The notes under the pieces were generated by a model that saw only the letters and a list, made by a program, of their open reading frames with translations, had not been told where the DNA came from and ran no database searches. A program made the translations under genes and the position numbers. This document shows positions 56,917-62,958 of a stretch of 64,000 nucleotides of DNA, piece by piece. Origin of the DNA: a virus; IMG/VR virus record IMGVR_UViG_3300017613_000561, positions 1 through 64,000 of that record. The stretch is one strand, 5' to 3'. Every line of letters begins with the position of its first letter. Position 1 is the stretch's first letter.

Positions 56917-57132
56917 ATGAAACCGCACGGATTTATTTGCAGCCCACGAATCTATGAGTTTGAAGGCTGGATATTTGAATATCATCAAACCAGCGTTTGG
57001 CCACTGAAAAAAGATATGGAACCAAGAGCAAGGGCGGGCCGCAAGTTCTACGAGATGCTGGGCCGGTTCCTTGAATTGGACGAGGATAAACGGAAGGAAT
57101 GCAGGATTGGCGGTGGGTGCGTTTCCTTTTAA
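56917..57132 (+). CDS. 71-residue small protein
   Basis: A 71-residue protein. It has an aromatic N-terminal half (FICSPRIYEFEGWIFEYHQT) and a basic helix (RARAGRKFYEMLGRFLELDE) with an unusual Cys-containing end (RIGGGCVSF). GAGGAAA is ahead of the ATG. Its TAA opens the first of three 23-base direct repeats, so it belongs to the repeat cassette. Confidence 0.5.
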   Translation: MKPHGFICSPRIYEFEGWIFEYHQTSVWPLKKDMEPRARAGRKFYEMLGRFLELDEDKRKECRIGGGCVSF

Positions 57133-57153
57133 CGTAAGAGGTAAGCCGTGATG
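57131..57153 (+). repeat. Direct repeat 1 of 3, at a gene start
   Basis: AACGTAAGAGGTAAGCCGTG then ATG. It holds the stop of 56917 (its first bases), a ribosome site (AAGAGG) and the ATG of 57151. The copies at 57401 and 57620 match it at about 20 of 23 bases. Confidence 0.75.
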
Positions 57154-57231
57154 ACTTGGAATGATAATACTGCATCCGCCTTAATTTTCTTGTTATGTGT
57201 TGGAGCTATTAATGCCACATTTATCATATGA
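57151..57231 (+). CDS. 26-residue membrane peptide
   Basis: A 26-residue peptide starting at the ATG of repeat 1. Residues about 9-26 form one hydrophobic segment (SALIFLLCVGAINATFII). It overlaps the next gene by 20 bases. Its size makes it uncertain, but the ribosome site shared with the other two repeat starts supports translation. Confidence 0.4.
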   Translation: MTWNDNTASALIFLLCVGAINATFII

Positions 57232-57421
57232 GCAACTTAGGCGAATGCAAAACGAGCAGGAAATAAAGAGGTTGCGCTCTATTATTATTAACGGAGCTGC
57301 TCGACTGGCAACTATGCTACACGATGATCGCATCGAGGATGGATATGCAAATCAAATCATGGAAGATGTCGTGTTACGAATGCGGGATGATTTAGACACT
57401 GGCGCAAGAGGTAAGCAGTGA
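57212..57421 (+). CDS. 69-residue helical protein
   Basis: A 69-residue protein from ATG 57212 (GGAG nine bases before). It is a charged helix pair (YEQLRRMQNEQEIKRLRSII, then LATMLHDDRIEDGYANQIME). Repeat 2 encodes its last residues. Codon choice (for example CGA, ATT, TTA) differs from the neighbouring phage genes, which suggests transfer. Confidence 0.5.
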   Translation: MPHLSYEQLRRMQNEQEIKRLRSIIINGAARLATMLHDDRIEDGYANQIMEDVVLRMRDDLDTGARGKQ

Positions 57422-57423
57422 TG
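57401..57423 (+). repeat. Direct repeat 2 of 3, at a gene start
   Basis: GGCGCAAGAGGTAAGCAGTG then ATG. It lies in the 3' end of 57212 and supplies the ribosome site and ATG of 57421. Confidence 0.75.
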
Positions 57424-57621
57424 ACAATTGAATTTGGGTGGTGGATTTTGCCGCTGGCAGTAACAATAACGGCATTTGTAATTGCCTACAGAGCTAGTCC
57501 AGAGACACGGCCAAGTAACTATCTACCGGATGTAGTTAGCCCAATGATTGGCTTTGGCATGACGCTGGTTGCTGCTATTGTCTCGCTGGTTGCGTGGCTG
57601 GTATGGGCCTTAGCAACTTAA
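57421..57621 (+). CDS. 66-residue membrane protein
   Basis: A 66-residue protein with two hydrophobic segments (residues about 7-22 WWILPLAVTITAFVIA and 42-63 IGFGMTLVAAIVSLVAWLVW). It starts inside repeat 2 (GTG 57418 is also possible). It ends with a TAA in repeat 3. Small two-pass protein of unknown role. Confidence 0.55.
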   Translation: MTIEFGWWILPLAVTITAFVIAYRASPETRPSNYLPDVVSPMIGFGMTLVAAIVSLVAWLVWALAT

Positions 57622-57642
57622 CGCAAGAAGTAAGCAGTGATG
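57620..57642 (+). repeat. Direct repeat 3 of 3, at a gene start
   Basis: AACGCAAGAAGTAAGCAGTG then ATG. The stop of 57421 is at its first bases. It leads into a 10-codon reading frame only, so the gene behind it looks broken. Confidence 0.7.
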
Positions 57643-57892
57643 GATAAGAAAGAAAGTAAAGAAGGCTGTTAAGCATGTAGATCCCCCTAAGGGTTCAGGT
57701 TGGGGAACCACGTTTGATATGAAAGAGGCTATGGCTAAGGGGTATATCGGGGAGGTAGTCGTGATGCCCAGGAAAATAGTGAATGTCTACCGTACCTTAC
57801 GAGGACGAAAGACTATTGGTCCGGCGACCATGTTTTACTACGGGGAGATAGATGACTATCTCAGGGACAAGTTTCAGATAGTGAGCACTTAA
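57640..57892 (+). pseudogene. Broken gene behind repeat 3
   Basis: From ATG 57640 the frame closes after 10 codons (MDKKESKEGC). One base over (+1), a frame stays open from 57641 to the TAA at 57890-57892 and reads like coding sequence (for example HVDPPKGSGWGTTFDMKEAM and YRTLRGRKTIGPATMFYYGE), but it has no start before ATG 57719. Either a frameshift has split one gene of about 80 residues, or the intact gene starts at ATG 57764 behind GGGGAGG (42 residues). The TAA lies in a GCACTTAAGTGC palindrome. Confidence 0.5.
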
Positions 57893-57896
57893 GTGC
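57885..57896 (+). promoter_or_regulatory. GCACTTAAGTGC palindrome over a stop codon
   Basis: Perfect palindrome that contains the TAA at 57890-57892. It lies 10 bases ahead of ATG 57907, just before the GTGGGGATC ribosome site. Confidence 0.65.
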
Positions 57897-57906
57897 AGTG
57901 GGGATC

Positions 57907-58194
57907 ATGACTAAGTTAATGAAGATAATTGTAGCGGCCAAGGCGAACAAGCCAGCCATGGGGGAGGAGTGCAACCACTGTGGTTGGTGTTGTATGTCAG
58001 AGGTATGTTACTTGGGGCAGGAGGCTACCGGGTCAGAGACCATTCCCTGCGAACTCCTGGAGATGAAGGAAGGCAAGTATTACTGCTCTCTTGCAGACAC
58101 AGATGAGGCGAAGGAACGGCTTGGTATAGGTAAAGGTTGTTGCGCCAAGACCCAGGAAGAAGCCATGGCTGAGTTCTATGATTGCAGCGAATGA
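57907..58194 (+). CDS. Cys-rich protein, YkgJ-like metal-binding pattern
   Basis: A 95-residue protein with ten Cys. The core CNHCGWCCMSEVC has C-x2-C-x2-CC spacing, as in YkgJ-type zinc- or iron-chelating proteins, and more Cys follow (IPCELLEM, YYCSLAD, GKGCCAK, YDCSE). It likely binds a metal or Fe-S cluster. GGGGATC precedes the ATG. A promoter follows it. Confidence 0.65.
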   Translation: MTKLMKIIVAAKANKPAMGEECNHCGWCCMSEVCYLGQEATGSETIPCELLEMKEGKYYCSLADTDEAKERLGIGKGCCAKTQEEAMAEFYDCSE

Positions 58195-58202
58195 AAATAA
58201 CA

Positions 58203-58231
58203 TTTGACAAACCCAGTACATTTGCTATAGT
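58203..58231 (+). promoter_or_regulatory. Promoter for 58273
   Basis: TTTGACAAACC, -35 TTGACA at 58204-58209, 16-base spacer, -10 TATAGT at 58226-58231, very like the one at 31760 (both with ACATTTGCTATAGTTA). Confidence 0.8.
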
Positions 58232-58256
58232 TAAGTCATAGATTAATAAAACATCC

Positions 58257-58267
58257 AAGCTAGGAGC
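58257..58267 (+). promoter_or_regulatory. AAGCTAGGAGC leader motif
   Basis: Leader copy five bases before ATG 58273. Confidence 0.65.
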
Positions 58268-58272
58268 ATAAG

Positions 58273-58482
58273 ATGGCTAAGCAGAATTGGTTCCCCACAT
58301 TGAACGAAGCCCTTGAGTCGGAAGATCTGATGGATTCCTGGGACTGCTACAACCCGCCCATCCATTATGGTGAGACCTGCGATTACAGACATGATGACGG
58401 CACTAAGTATGGTCGGCATGTTTCCATTTATCGAAATGAGCGCGGCATGTATGAGCGGCCTGTTCATTACAGCTGCAACTAG
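58273..58482 (+). CDS. 69-residue His/Tyr-rich protein
   Basis: A 69-residue protein. It has many Tyr, His and Asp, and three Cys (WDCYNPPIHYGETCDYRHDD, MYERPVHYSCN), which could bind a metal. Its own promoter and leader show that it is an actively controlled gene. Not recognised. Confidence 0.55.
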   Translation: MAKQNWFPTLNEALESEDLMDSWDCYNPPIHYGETCDYRHDDGTKYGRHVSIYRNERGMYERPVHYSCN

Positions 58483-58491
58483 GAGAATATC

Positions 58492-58764
58492 ATGAGCCCA
58501 CAGAAGACAATGCACACCGCCTCTTTCATAGACCTGTTGGGTGTCTACTCGTCAGGTGCTACCAATGTAGATCTGGCCCAACGGCTTGTTTCCTTAGGGG
58601 ATGTCCCTAAATTGCTTGACTATCTTGGCACGGTTGCTGGGATCAGATCAGCAGAGGTGTACAAGCACTTTGGTTTGGACGTTGAGATGTCGGTGCTGAT
58701 AACCATACTGGGCCAGGAGAACTGGTGGAAGCGTCTTACAGGTGCAACTAGGGGTGGAGCATGA
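58492..58764 (+). CDS. 90-residue small helical protein
   Basis: A 90-residue protein with AGGAG ahead of ATG 58492. It is helical (ASFIDLLGVYSSGATNVDLA, RLVSLGDVPKLLDYLGTVAG, EMSVLITILGQENWWKRL) with an HTH-like middle. Unknown function. Confidence 0.5.
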   Translation: MSPQKTMHTASFIDLLGVYSSGATNVDLAQRLVSLGDVPKLLDYLGTVAGIRSAEVYKHFGLDVEMSVLITILGQENWWKRLTGATRGGA

Positions 58765-58785
58765 AAGTTATGAGGAGAAGGTGTA

Positions 58786-58944
58786 ATGGAAGAAGAAGTT
58801 CAAAAGTTGATAGATATAGCTGGGTATTGGGCGGAACACCCGGACTACTCCGTAGACGACTGGCAGTATGAGGTTGCCAACGGGGACACCAGACAAGGTT
58901 ACTGGTGGTGGGTAGCGGCCCAGTTGGGCGTAATTGAACTGTAA
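58786..58944 (+). CDS. 52-residue Trp-rich protein
   Basis: A 52-residue protein from ATG 58786 with AGGAG ahead. It is acidic and has six Trp (AGYWAEHPDYSVDDWQYEV, GYWWWVAAQLG). It ends inside the next leader motif. Unknown function. Confidence 0.5.
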   Translation: MEEEVQKLIDIAGYWAEHPDYSVDDWQYEVANGDTRQGYWWWVAAQLGVIEL

Positions 58945-58953
58945 GCTAGGAGC
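58943..58953 (+). promoter_or_regulatory. AAGCTAGGAGC leader motif over a stop codon
   Basis: The TAA of 58786 (58942-58944) runs into this copy; ATG 58960 follows six bases later. Confidence 0.65.
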
Positions 58954-58959
58954 GGGATC

Positions 58960-59289
58960 ATGTGTAAATTTAAGTTTGACAGAGAGACCAGAAGTGGGAC
59001 CTATGATATGGATCTCCAGGTTTCATGTCTGATTGATGATGAAGGTATGTATGAAGATGTACCTGCCAAGAATGTTGCAATCACATTAGAGTTTGACTTT
59101 GTGATCGGAAGGCCTGCCAAGACAGATGGACCACCTGAGAGGTGCTACCCTGCTGAGGACTTTGAGTTGACGATCACGGATGTTACGTGTGCAGAGACCA
59201 TGCATCAGGAATTGGCAGATGCCATGATTGAATCCCAGCGCGACAAGCTGGAGGAGTATCTGTCAGAAAAAGTACAGGAGAATTACTGA
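58960..59289 (+). CDS. 109-residue beta-rich protein
   Basis: A 109-residue protein. It reads as a small all-beta domain (YDMDLQVSCLIDDEGMYEDV, VAITLEFDFVIGRPA, EDFELTITDVTC) with an acidic helical end. ATG 58960 follows the leader and GGGATC. It shares one base with the next ATG. Unknown function. Confidence 0.5.
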   Translation: MCKFKFDRETRSGTYDMDLQVSCLIDDEGMYEDVPAKNVAITLEFDFVIGRPAKTDGPPERCYPAEDFELTITDVTCAETMHQELADAMIESQRDKLEEYLSEKVQENY

Positions 59290-59474
59290 TGGGCGTACCG
59301 ACAGAAAAGATCAGGAACAGGTTGGCAGACATAGAGTATGCCCTCAGGTACCTGGAGACCTCAGCCAACACGTATGTACTGACAGAGGAGCAGTTTGAGT
59401 ATATGGAGGCCTTGGGCAATCGTATACATGCAGTAGTGCGACAGGTACGGGCATCCAGGGGGGGCCATGATTAG
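59289..59474 (+). CDS. 61-residue helical protein
   Basis: A 61-residue helical hairpin (RNRLADIEYALRYLETSANT, QFEYMEALGNRIHAVVRQVR). It overlaps both neighbours. Two antiparallel helices of this size may bind a protein partner. Unknown. Confidence 0.45.
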   Translation: MGVPTEKIRNRLADIEYALRYLETSANTYVLTEEQFEYMEALGNRIHAVVRQVRASRGGHD

Positions 59475-59637
59475 GAACTGGGTAGCGTCCATCTACAGGG
59501 GTGGGTTCTCATACAGGAGACCCCTGAGGAACATGACATATGACTACGCCTGTAGTGTGATGCGGTGCTGCCCCCCTGGATACATCTGGATAATAGTACC
59601 GGAGGAAGAAGATGAGCGAAGAAACCATAGAACTTGA
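59467..59637 (+). CDS. 56-residue basic protein
   Basis: A 56-residue protein from ATG 59467. The first part is basic and aromatic (IRNWVASIYRGGFSYRRPLR) and a CC pair follows (MRCCPPGYIWIIV). It overlaps genes on both sides, and the overlap makes it plausible but not secure. Confidence 0.4.
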   Translation: MIRNWVASIYRGGFSYRRPLRNMTYDYACSVMRCCPPGYIWIIVPEEEDERRNHRT

Positions 59638-59818
59638 TTTGGAGTATGTGAACCAGACAGATGAGGCGTATCTGGTAAAAGACGCTGACGATAAAAAGCA
59701 TTGGTTGCCTAAGTCCGTGGTTGAGGTGGAGGATGCCATAAACATGGATCTGGACAAGGGAGAGGGCTACATGTTTCTGATGCCCGGGTGGTTGGCCTGG
59801 AAAGAAGGGTTGATATGA
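59612..59818 (+). CDS. 68-residue acidic protein
   Basis: A 68-residue protein. Its core is an SH3-like beta unit (EYVNQTDEAYLVKDADDKKH, WLPKSVVEVEDAINM) ending in a hydrophobic GYMFLMPGWLAWK strand. GGAGGAAG lies ahead of ATG 59612. It overlaps the next gene by four bases. Unknown function. Confidence 0.5.
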   Translation: MSEETIELDLEYVNQTDEAYLVKDADDKKHWLPKSVVEVEDAINMDLDKGEGYMFLMPGWLAWKEGLI

Positions 59819-60024
59819 GCACTAAAGGTGACAGCCATCAGCTTGACGACTACACATCTTTTTTGATGCCCATAATGGTTAAGGAAGGACGCATGCATAT
59901 GTGGCACAGCATCTGTAGTATACATAGAAGCCATGTTGATACCTGCCCTGTATGCAAGACCGGATTCTGGGCCGAGATAGTGTACCCAGAAGAAAAAACA
60001 AGTGTTGGTGAACATGAACCCTGA
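59815..60024 (+). CDS. 69-residue zinc-binding-like protein
   Basis: A 69-residue protein. The C-terminal half has WHSICSIHRSHVDTCPVCKT, a Cys/His arrangement that could bind zinc (C-x2-H ... CPxC). It overlaps the previous gene by four bases and the next by 11. Unknown function. Confidence 0.5.
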   Translation: MSTKGDSHQLDDYTSFLMPIMVKEGRMHMWHSICSIHRSHVDTCPVCKTGFWAEIVYPEEKTSVGEHEP

Positions 60025-60298
60025 AAAGTTACTGCGGGTCTGTGCCTCATGTGAATGGGTGTTTAAGACAGGCTCGGTGGAGTGCCCCATGTGTGGGTTC
60101 GGATCGTATGGTGCCCACTATGTATATGGGCGCAAGGCTTATAAGTATGCCCACACTCAGAAACCTTGGCGCGACAATAAGATGTTTAAATACAGCATGC
60201 ACTTAAGTGCAGAGATAAGGAGAGCGTTAGATGAGCAAAAAACGAAAGAAAGAACCGCCAGTGCAGGAGTACAAGGAGCGGTACATTTGTCGTTGTAA
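60014..60298 (+). CDS. Zinc-ribbon small protein
   Basis: A 94-residue protein from ATG 60014. It has a clear zinc ribbon (CASC ... CPMCG) in the first 30 residues, then an aromatic, basic stretch (YGRKAYKYAHTQKPWRDNK). A GCACTTAAGTGC palindrome encodes His-Leu-Ser-Ala near the end, as in the initiator gene. The last 68 bases overlap the next gene, so the true end of the functional part may be earlier. Confidence 0.55.
   Translation: MNPEKLLRVCASCEWVFKTGSVECPMCGFGSYGAHYVYGRKAYKYAHTQKPWRDNKMFKYSMHLSAEIRRALDEQKTKERTASAGVQGAVHLSL
60199..60210 (+). promoter_or_regulatory. GCACTTAAGTGC palindrome
   Basis: Perfect palindrome 20 bases ahead of ATG 60231, just before AAGGAG. It also encodes part of the overlapping zinc-ribbon gene. 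Confidence 0.6.
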
Positions 60299-60455
60299 CA
60301 AGGTGTATCGGGTGAAGCTTAAGCCAACAGATTATTATGCGATCCACCATGGAAGTTTTACGTCAGTACAGGATGCCAAAGATTTTGTGGATGAGCGGCA
60401 ACGCCAGCTGTCCATGAGTAAGGCAGAGGCTAATCGGTTGAGGGTCATACAATGA
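60231..60455 (+). CDS. 74-residue basic protein
   Basis: A 74-residue protein starting with a Lys-rich stretch (SKKRKKEPPVQEY). A compact unit follows (YICRCNKVYRVKLKPTDYYA) and a charged helix (AKDFVDERQRQLSMSKAEAN). AAGGAG is ahead of ATG 60231. It overlaps both neighbours. Unknown function. Confidence 0.5.
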   Translation: MSKKRKKEPPVQEYKERYICRCNKVYRVKLKPTDYYAIHHGSFTSVQDAKDFVDERQRQLSMSKAEANRLRVIQ

Positions 60456-60820
60456 TTGAAGTAAAAGATAATGCCCAAGTTGTAAAGTTAACGGTCATGA
60501 TGACCAACCTGCAACGCAGGGTAAGTAATATAGAGAAGGTGTTGTCTCAGCCGGGACCAGGACCAAAGCTTGACCCGATACCCATGATTACGCCCCTGTC
60601 CAGCACCGCAGCCCTTATGAAGGAAGTCACCCTATACAAAGAGGCTCTGATTACCATACGTGGGCTAGGGAGTGTGTGTAAGGAGTTTGCTACCTGTAAG
60701 CATGAGCCCTGTAAGGACTCGGCAGCAGCTTGTCTAGTAGCTACAGAAGCTCTGGAGCAGGGGGAGCGGGTAGATCCTTTCATGTCTGATATATCCAATG
60801 TATTTATAGGAGGAGAGTGA
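60452..60820 (+). CDS. 122-residue coiled-coil protein
   Basis: A 122-residue protein. The first 30 residues form a coiled coil (VKLTVMMTNLQRRVSNIEKV), then a Pro-rich linker (QPGPGPKLDPIPM) and helices with three Cys (VCKEFATCKHEPCKDSAAAC) that could bind zinc. It overlaps the previous gene by four bases. Unknown function. Confidence 0.5.
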   Translation: MIEVKDNAQVVKLTVMMTNLQRRVSNIEKVLSQPGPGPKLDPIPMITPLSSTAALMKEVTLYKEALITIRGLGSVCKEFATCKHEPCKDSAAACLVATEALEQGERVDPFMSDISNVFIGGE

Positions 60821-60821
60821 T

Positions 60822-61313
60822 ATGTCAACTAATGATGTGCCGGGGGCAAACCCCATACATAACGATGTTCTGGCTATGGGTTGCTGGGCGGAACATGATG
60901 ATGGTTCCTTGATATATGTTCAGTCTGCTGAGGGTGGGCGGATCGTATATCAAATGTTCGATCTGTCAGAAGATCCTATTGTTGAGTATAGAGATGCTAT
61001 GCCGGAGCAAGGCTTTAAGAAAACCTTTTCCTGGGATGCTTCTGATCCTGATTCTGAGAAATGGACTTGGCATGACAAGACTCCGTTTCCATGGGGTAGG
61101 GTTATTCAGCATGGAGCCAAAGACGGTGTGCACCATGCGTCTGCCCATGACCTGCTCAGTGCTGCTGCCCGGGTAGCCACTTCTCTTAAGACTAAGGGTC
61201 GTGAGTACAAGAAGGGGATAGACGATCACATGATGGACATTAAAGCCAAGGGACCAGTGAGGAATCGGATCATTGACAAGGTACAGAGCGCGATAGACAG
61301 AATGAGGGCTTAG
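60822..61313 (+). CDS. 163-residue protein
   Basis: A 163-residue protein with AGGAG ahead of ATG 60822. Residues about 15-100 are beta-rich and aromatic (DNG-type turns: GCWAEHDDGSLIYVQS, GGRIVYQMFDL, HDKTPFPWGRVI); residues about 105-163 are helical and basic. No family recognised. Confidence 0.5.
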   Translation: MSTNDVPGANPIHNDVLAMGCWAEHDDGSLIYVQSAEGGRIVYQMFDLSEDPIVEYRDAMPEQGFKKTFSWDASDPDSEKWTWHDKTPFPWGRVIQHGAKDGVHHASAHDLLSAAARVATSLKTKGREYKKGIDDHMMDIKAKGPVRNRIIDKVQSAIDRMRA

Positions 61314-61314
61314 T

Positions 61315-61638
61315 ATGTCTGAGGTTATTGAACGGGAATGTGATAGGTATGCTGGTAGGGTGCGTACTGATATGCATTGTCATGATTGCAGTAAAGATTT
61401 TATTGGGGTGATTGACTTTGATGTTAATGGCAATCATGAATTGATCTGTCCTCATTGTGGTCATGTACATTGCAGGGTAGTTACTGATGGAAGAATAACC
61501 GGCGAGCGGTGGGATTCCAGGCACGGTAATAAAGAGATCTGCCGTACAGAAAGGATATGGACTCATAACACTGTTAGGGCTCAGACCAGTTCAGCTGCTC
61601 ATTTTCTTAGAGACCGTTGGCTAAATAGGAGTGATTGA
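61315..61638 (+). CDS. Zinc-binding-like 107-residue protein
   Basis: A 107-residue protein. The zinc-ribbon signature is CHDC (residues about 22-25) and CPHCGHVHC (about 45-53). The rest is basic and helical (WDSRHGNKEICRTERIWTHN). One of several small zinc-ribbon genes in this region. Overlaps the following ATG by one base. Confidence 0.55.
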   Translation: MSEVIERECDRYAGRVRTDMHCHDCSKDFIGVIDFDVNGNHELICPHCGHVHCRVVTDGRITGERWDSRHGNKEICRTERIWTHNTVRAQTSSAAHFLRDRWLNRSD

Positions 61639-62261
61639 TGGCAGCTTGGACTGATCAATATTTTACTGATACAGGTGGTACATCTACTTATGAAACTGTG
61701 TATGTAACCACTAGCAGTACTGGAACGGCAACAGCTTCGACTACATTTCCAGATACAGCTCCGGTTAGGGTGGTTAGAAGTGTTGAGTATCAGGAAGTAC
61801 CAGTAAAGGCTGGAAGGCGTAAGGTAGAGAGGGGGACTACTTTGGAACTGCCTGATGGATCTGTATTGCATGTAGACCACAGCGGTAACTTTGAGGTGTT
61901 GGGCCACAATGCCAAGATAACATACAAGGGCAATCAGATACGTGAATTTAATAAGTATATCAATGCCAGCGATCTGCTTGAAGCCTTCATTGATGATCTT
62001 GGGCAGGCTGGGGTAAAGCAGGGAGAAGTATTGGCAGTACCCATAGAGATGTTCATCAATTGGTTGATACATAAGGCAGCTGAACAGGATGGAGATCCGG
62101 TACCCAGAGGGGTGCCCTTGTTGGAGGCAGATGCCCATAAGAAGCAGCATCCAAGGTGTAAGTGTTGCGGCCGGTTCATAAAAAAAGTCCTGGCTAACGA
62201 TGGGATGATGTTTTGTAATGGCGAGCATTATCAGCAACAGTTAGCAAAGGTAGGTGCGTAA
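61638..62261 (+). CDS. 207-residue protein with C-terminal zinc finger
   Basis: A 207-residue protein from ATG 61638. The N-terminal 50 residues are Thr/Ser-rich. The middle has GTTLELPDGSVLHVDHSGNF and YKGNQIREFNKYINASDLLE. The C-terminus is a small zinc finger (CKCCGRFIKKVLANDGMMFC). Its TAA overlaps the next ATG. Unknown function. Confidence 0.5.
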   Translation: MAAWTDQYFTDTGGTSTYETVYVTTSSTGTATASTTFPDTAPVRVVRSVEYQEVPVKAGRRKVERGTTLELPDGSVLHVDHSGNFEVLGHNAKITYKGNQIREFNKYINASDLLEAFIDDLGQAGVKQGEVLAVPIEMFINWLIHKAAEQDGDPVPRGVPLLEADAHKKQHPRCKCCGRFIKKVLANDGMMFCNGEHYQQQLAKVGA

Positions 62262-62629
62262 TGCGATGGGTACTGTTTATAGTATTGATGTCGGTTTCTT
62301 CATGGGCGTGGGCAGGGCATAAGCATACGGAAGATTGGTATGTACAAAAGTGGTGTCCTAAGAAGGGTGGAGTTATAGAGTATCGACTGCCTAATAGTAC
62401 AAGGGTAGATTGTCTTACAGAACATAATGCCATTGAGTTCGATTTTGTAAGAAAGTTTTATGAAGCTGTGGGGCAGTCTTTGTTCTATGCCATGTTTACC
62501 GGTAGGAGGGCCATGATTGCTTTGATAATAGAAGATGATGAAAAGGACCTGAAGTATTACCGCAGGGCTTGGGCCTTGATTGATCACTATGGTTTACCGA
62601 TAGATGTTTGGCCTGTACGTGAAGAATAA
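62261..62629 (+). CDS. Secreted PD-(D/E)XK-like protein
   Basis: A 122-residue protein with a signal peptide (residues 1-18, MRWVLFIVLMSVSSWAWA). The mature part begins GHKHTEDWYV and contains TRVDCLTEHNAIEFDFVRKF, EAVGQSLFYAMFTGRRAMI and ALIIEDDEKDLKYYRRAW. This D...AIE-x-DF...GQSLFY pattern is that of a family of small secreted restriction-endonuclease-fold proteins found in phages and mobile elements. A periplasmic nuclease-fold protein in a phage is unusual. Confidence 0.65.
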   Translation: MRWVLFIVLMSVSSWAWAGHKHTEDWYVQKWCPKKGGVIEYRLPNSTRVDCLTEHNAIEFDFVRKFYEAVGQSLFYAMFTGRRAMIALIIEDDEKDLKYYRRAWALIDHYGLPIDVWPVREE

Positions 62630-62650
62630 CATTAATAACGGGGTAGTAGT

Positions 62651-62836
62651 ATGTATAGCGCGAGGAGGCTAGAGCAGAACCGGGATAGGTTCTACAGATA
62701 TATAGAGCGGTTGTTGGATTTGGCTAGGGCAGGTGATCCAGAAGCACAAGAAAGATTGGGGCTACCGGTAGAGCTTAGGCACTATTCAGATTTGTATGTA
62801 CCAAATGGGAAGGTGGTAGATGATGCTGGAGAATAG
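62651..62836 (+). CDS. 61-residue basic helical protein
   Basis: A 61-residue protein, Arg-rich at the start (ARRLEQNRDRFYRYIERLLD), acidic at the end. ATG 62651 lies after a weak ribosome site (GGGGTAG). Unknown function. Confidence 0.45.
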   Translation: MYSARRLEQNRDRFYRYIERLLDLARAGDPEAQERLGLPVELRHYSDLYVPNGKVVDDAGE

Positions 62837-62884
62837 AATAGGAAGGTTTCCTGACATTATTTCAGGGAAATAATGTAAATACTA

Positions 62885-62914
62885 TTTGACAAACGTAGTT
62901 ACAATTGTTATAGT
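62885..62914 (+). promoter_or_regulatory. Promoter for the last operon in the window
   Basis: TTTGACAAACG, -35 TTGACA at 62886-62891, 17-base spacer, -10 TATAGT at 62909-62914. It drives 62959 to at least 64000. Confidence 0.8.
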
Positions 62915-62958
62915 TATAGTAAGTTAAATATTTATCCAAGACCCATGAGGGGCACACC

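Noticed and set aside
58761-58869. Small open frame starting ATGAAAGTTATG before 58786
   Set aside because: It overlaps a better supported gene with a stronger ribosome site, and its Arg-rich product looks non-coding.
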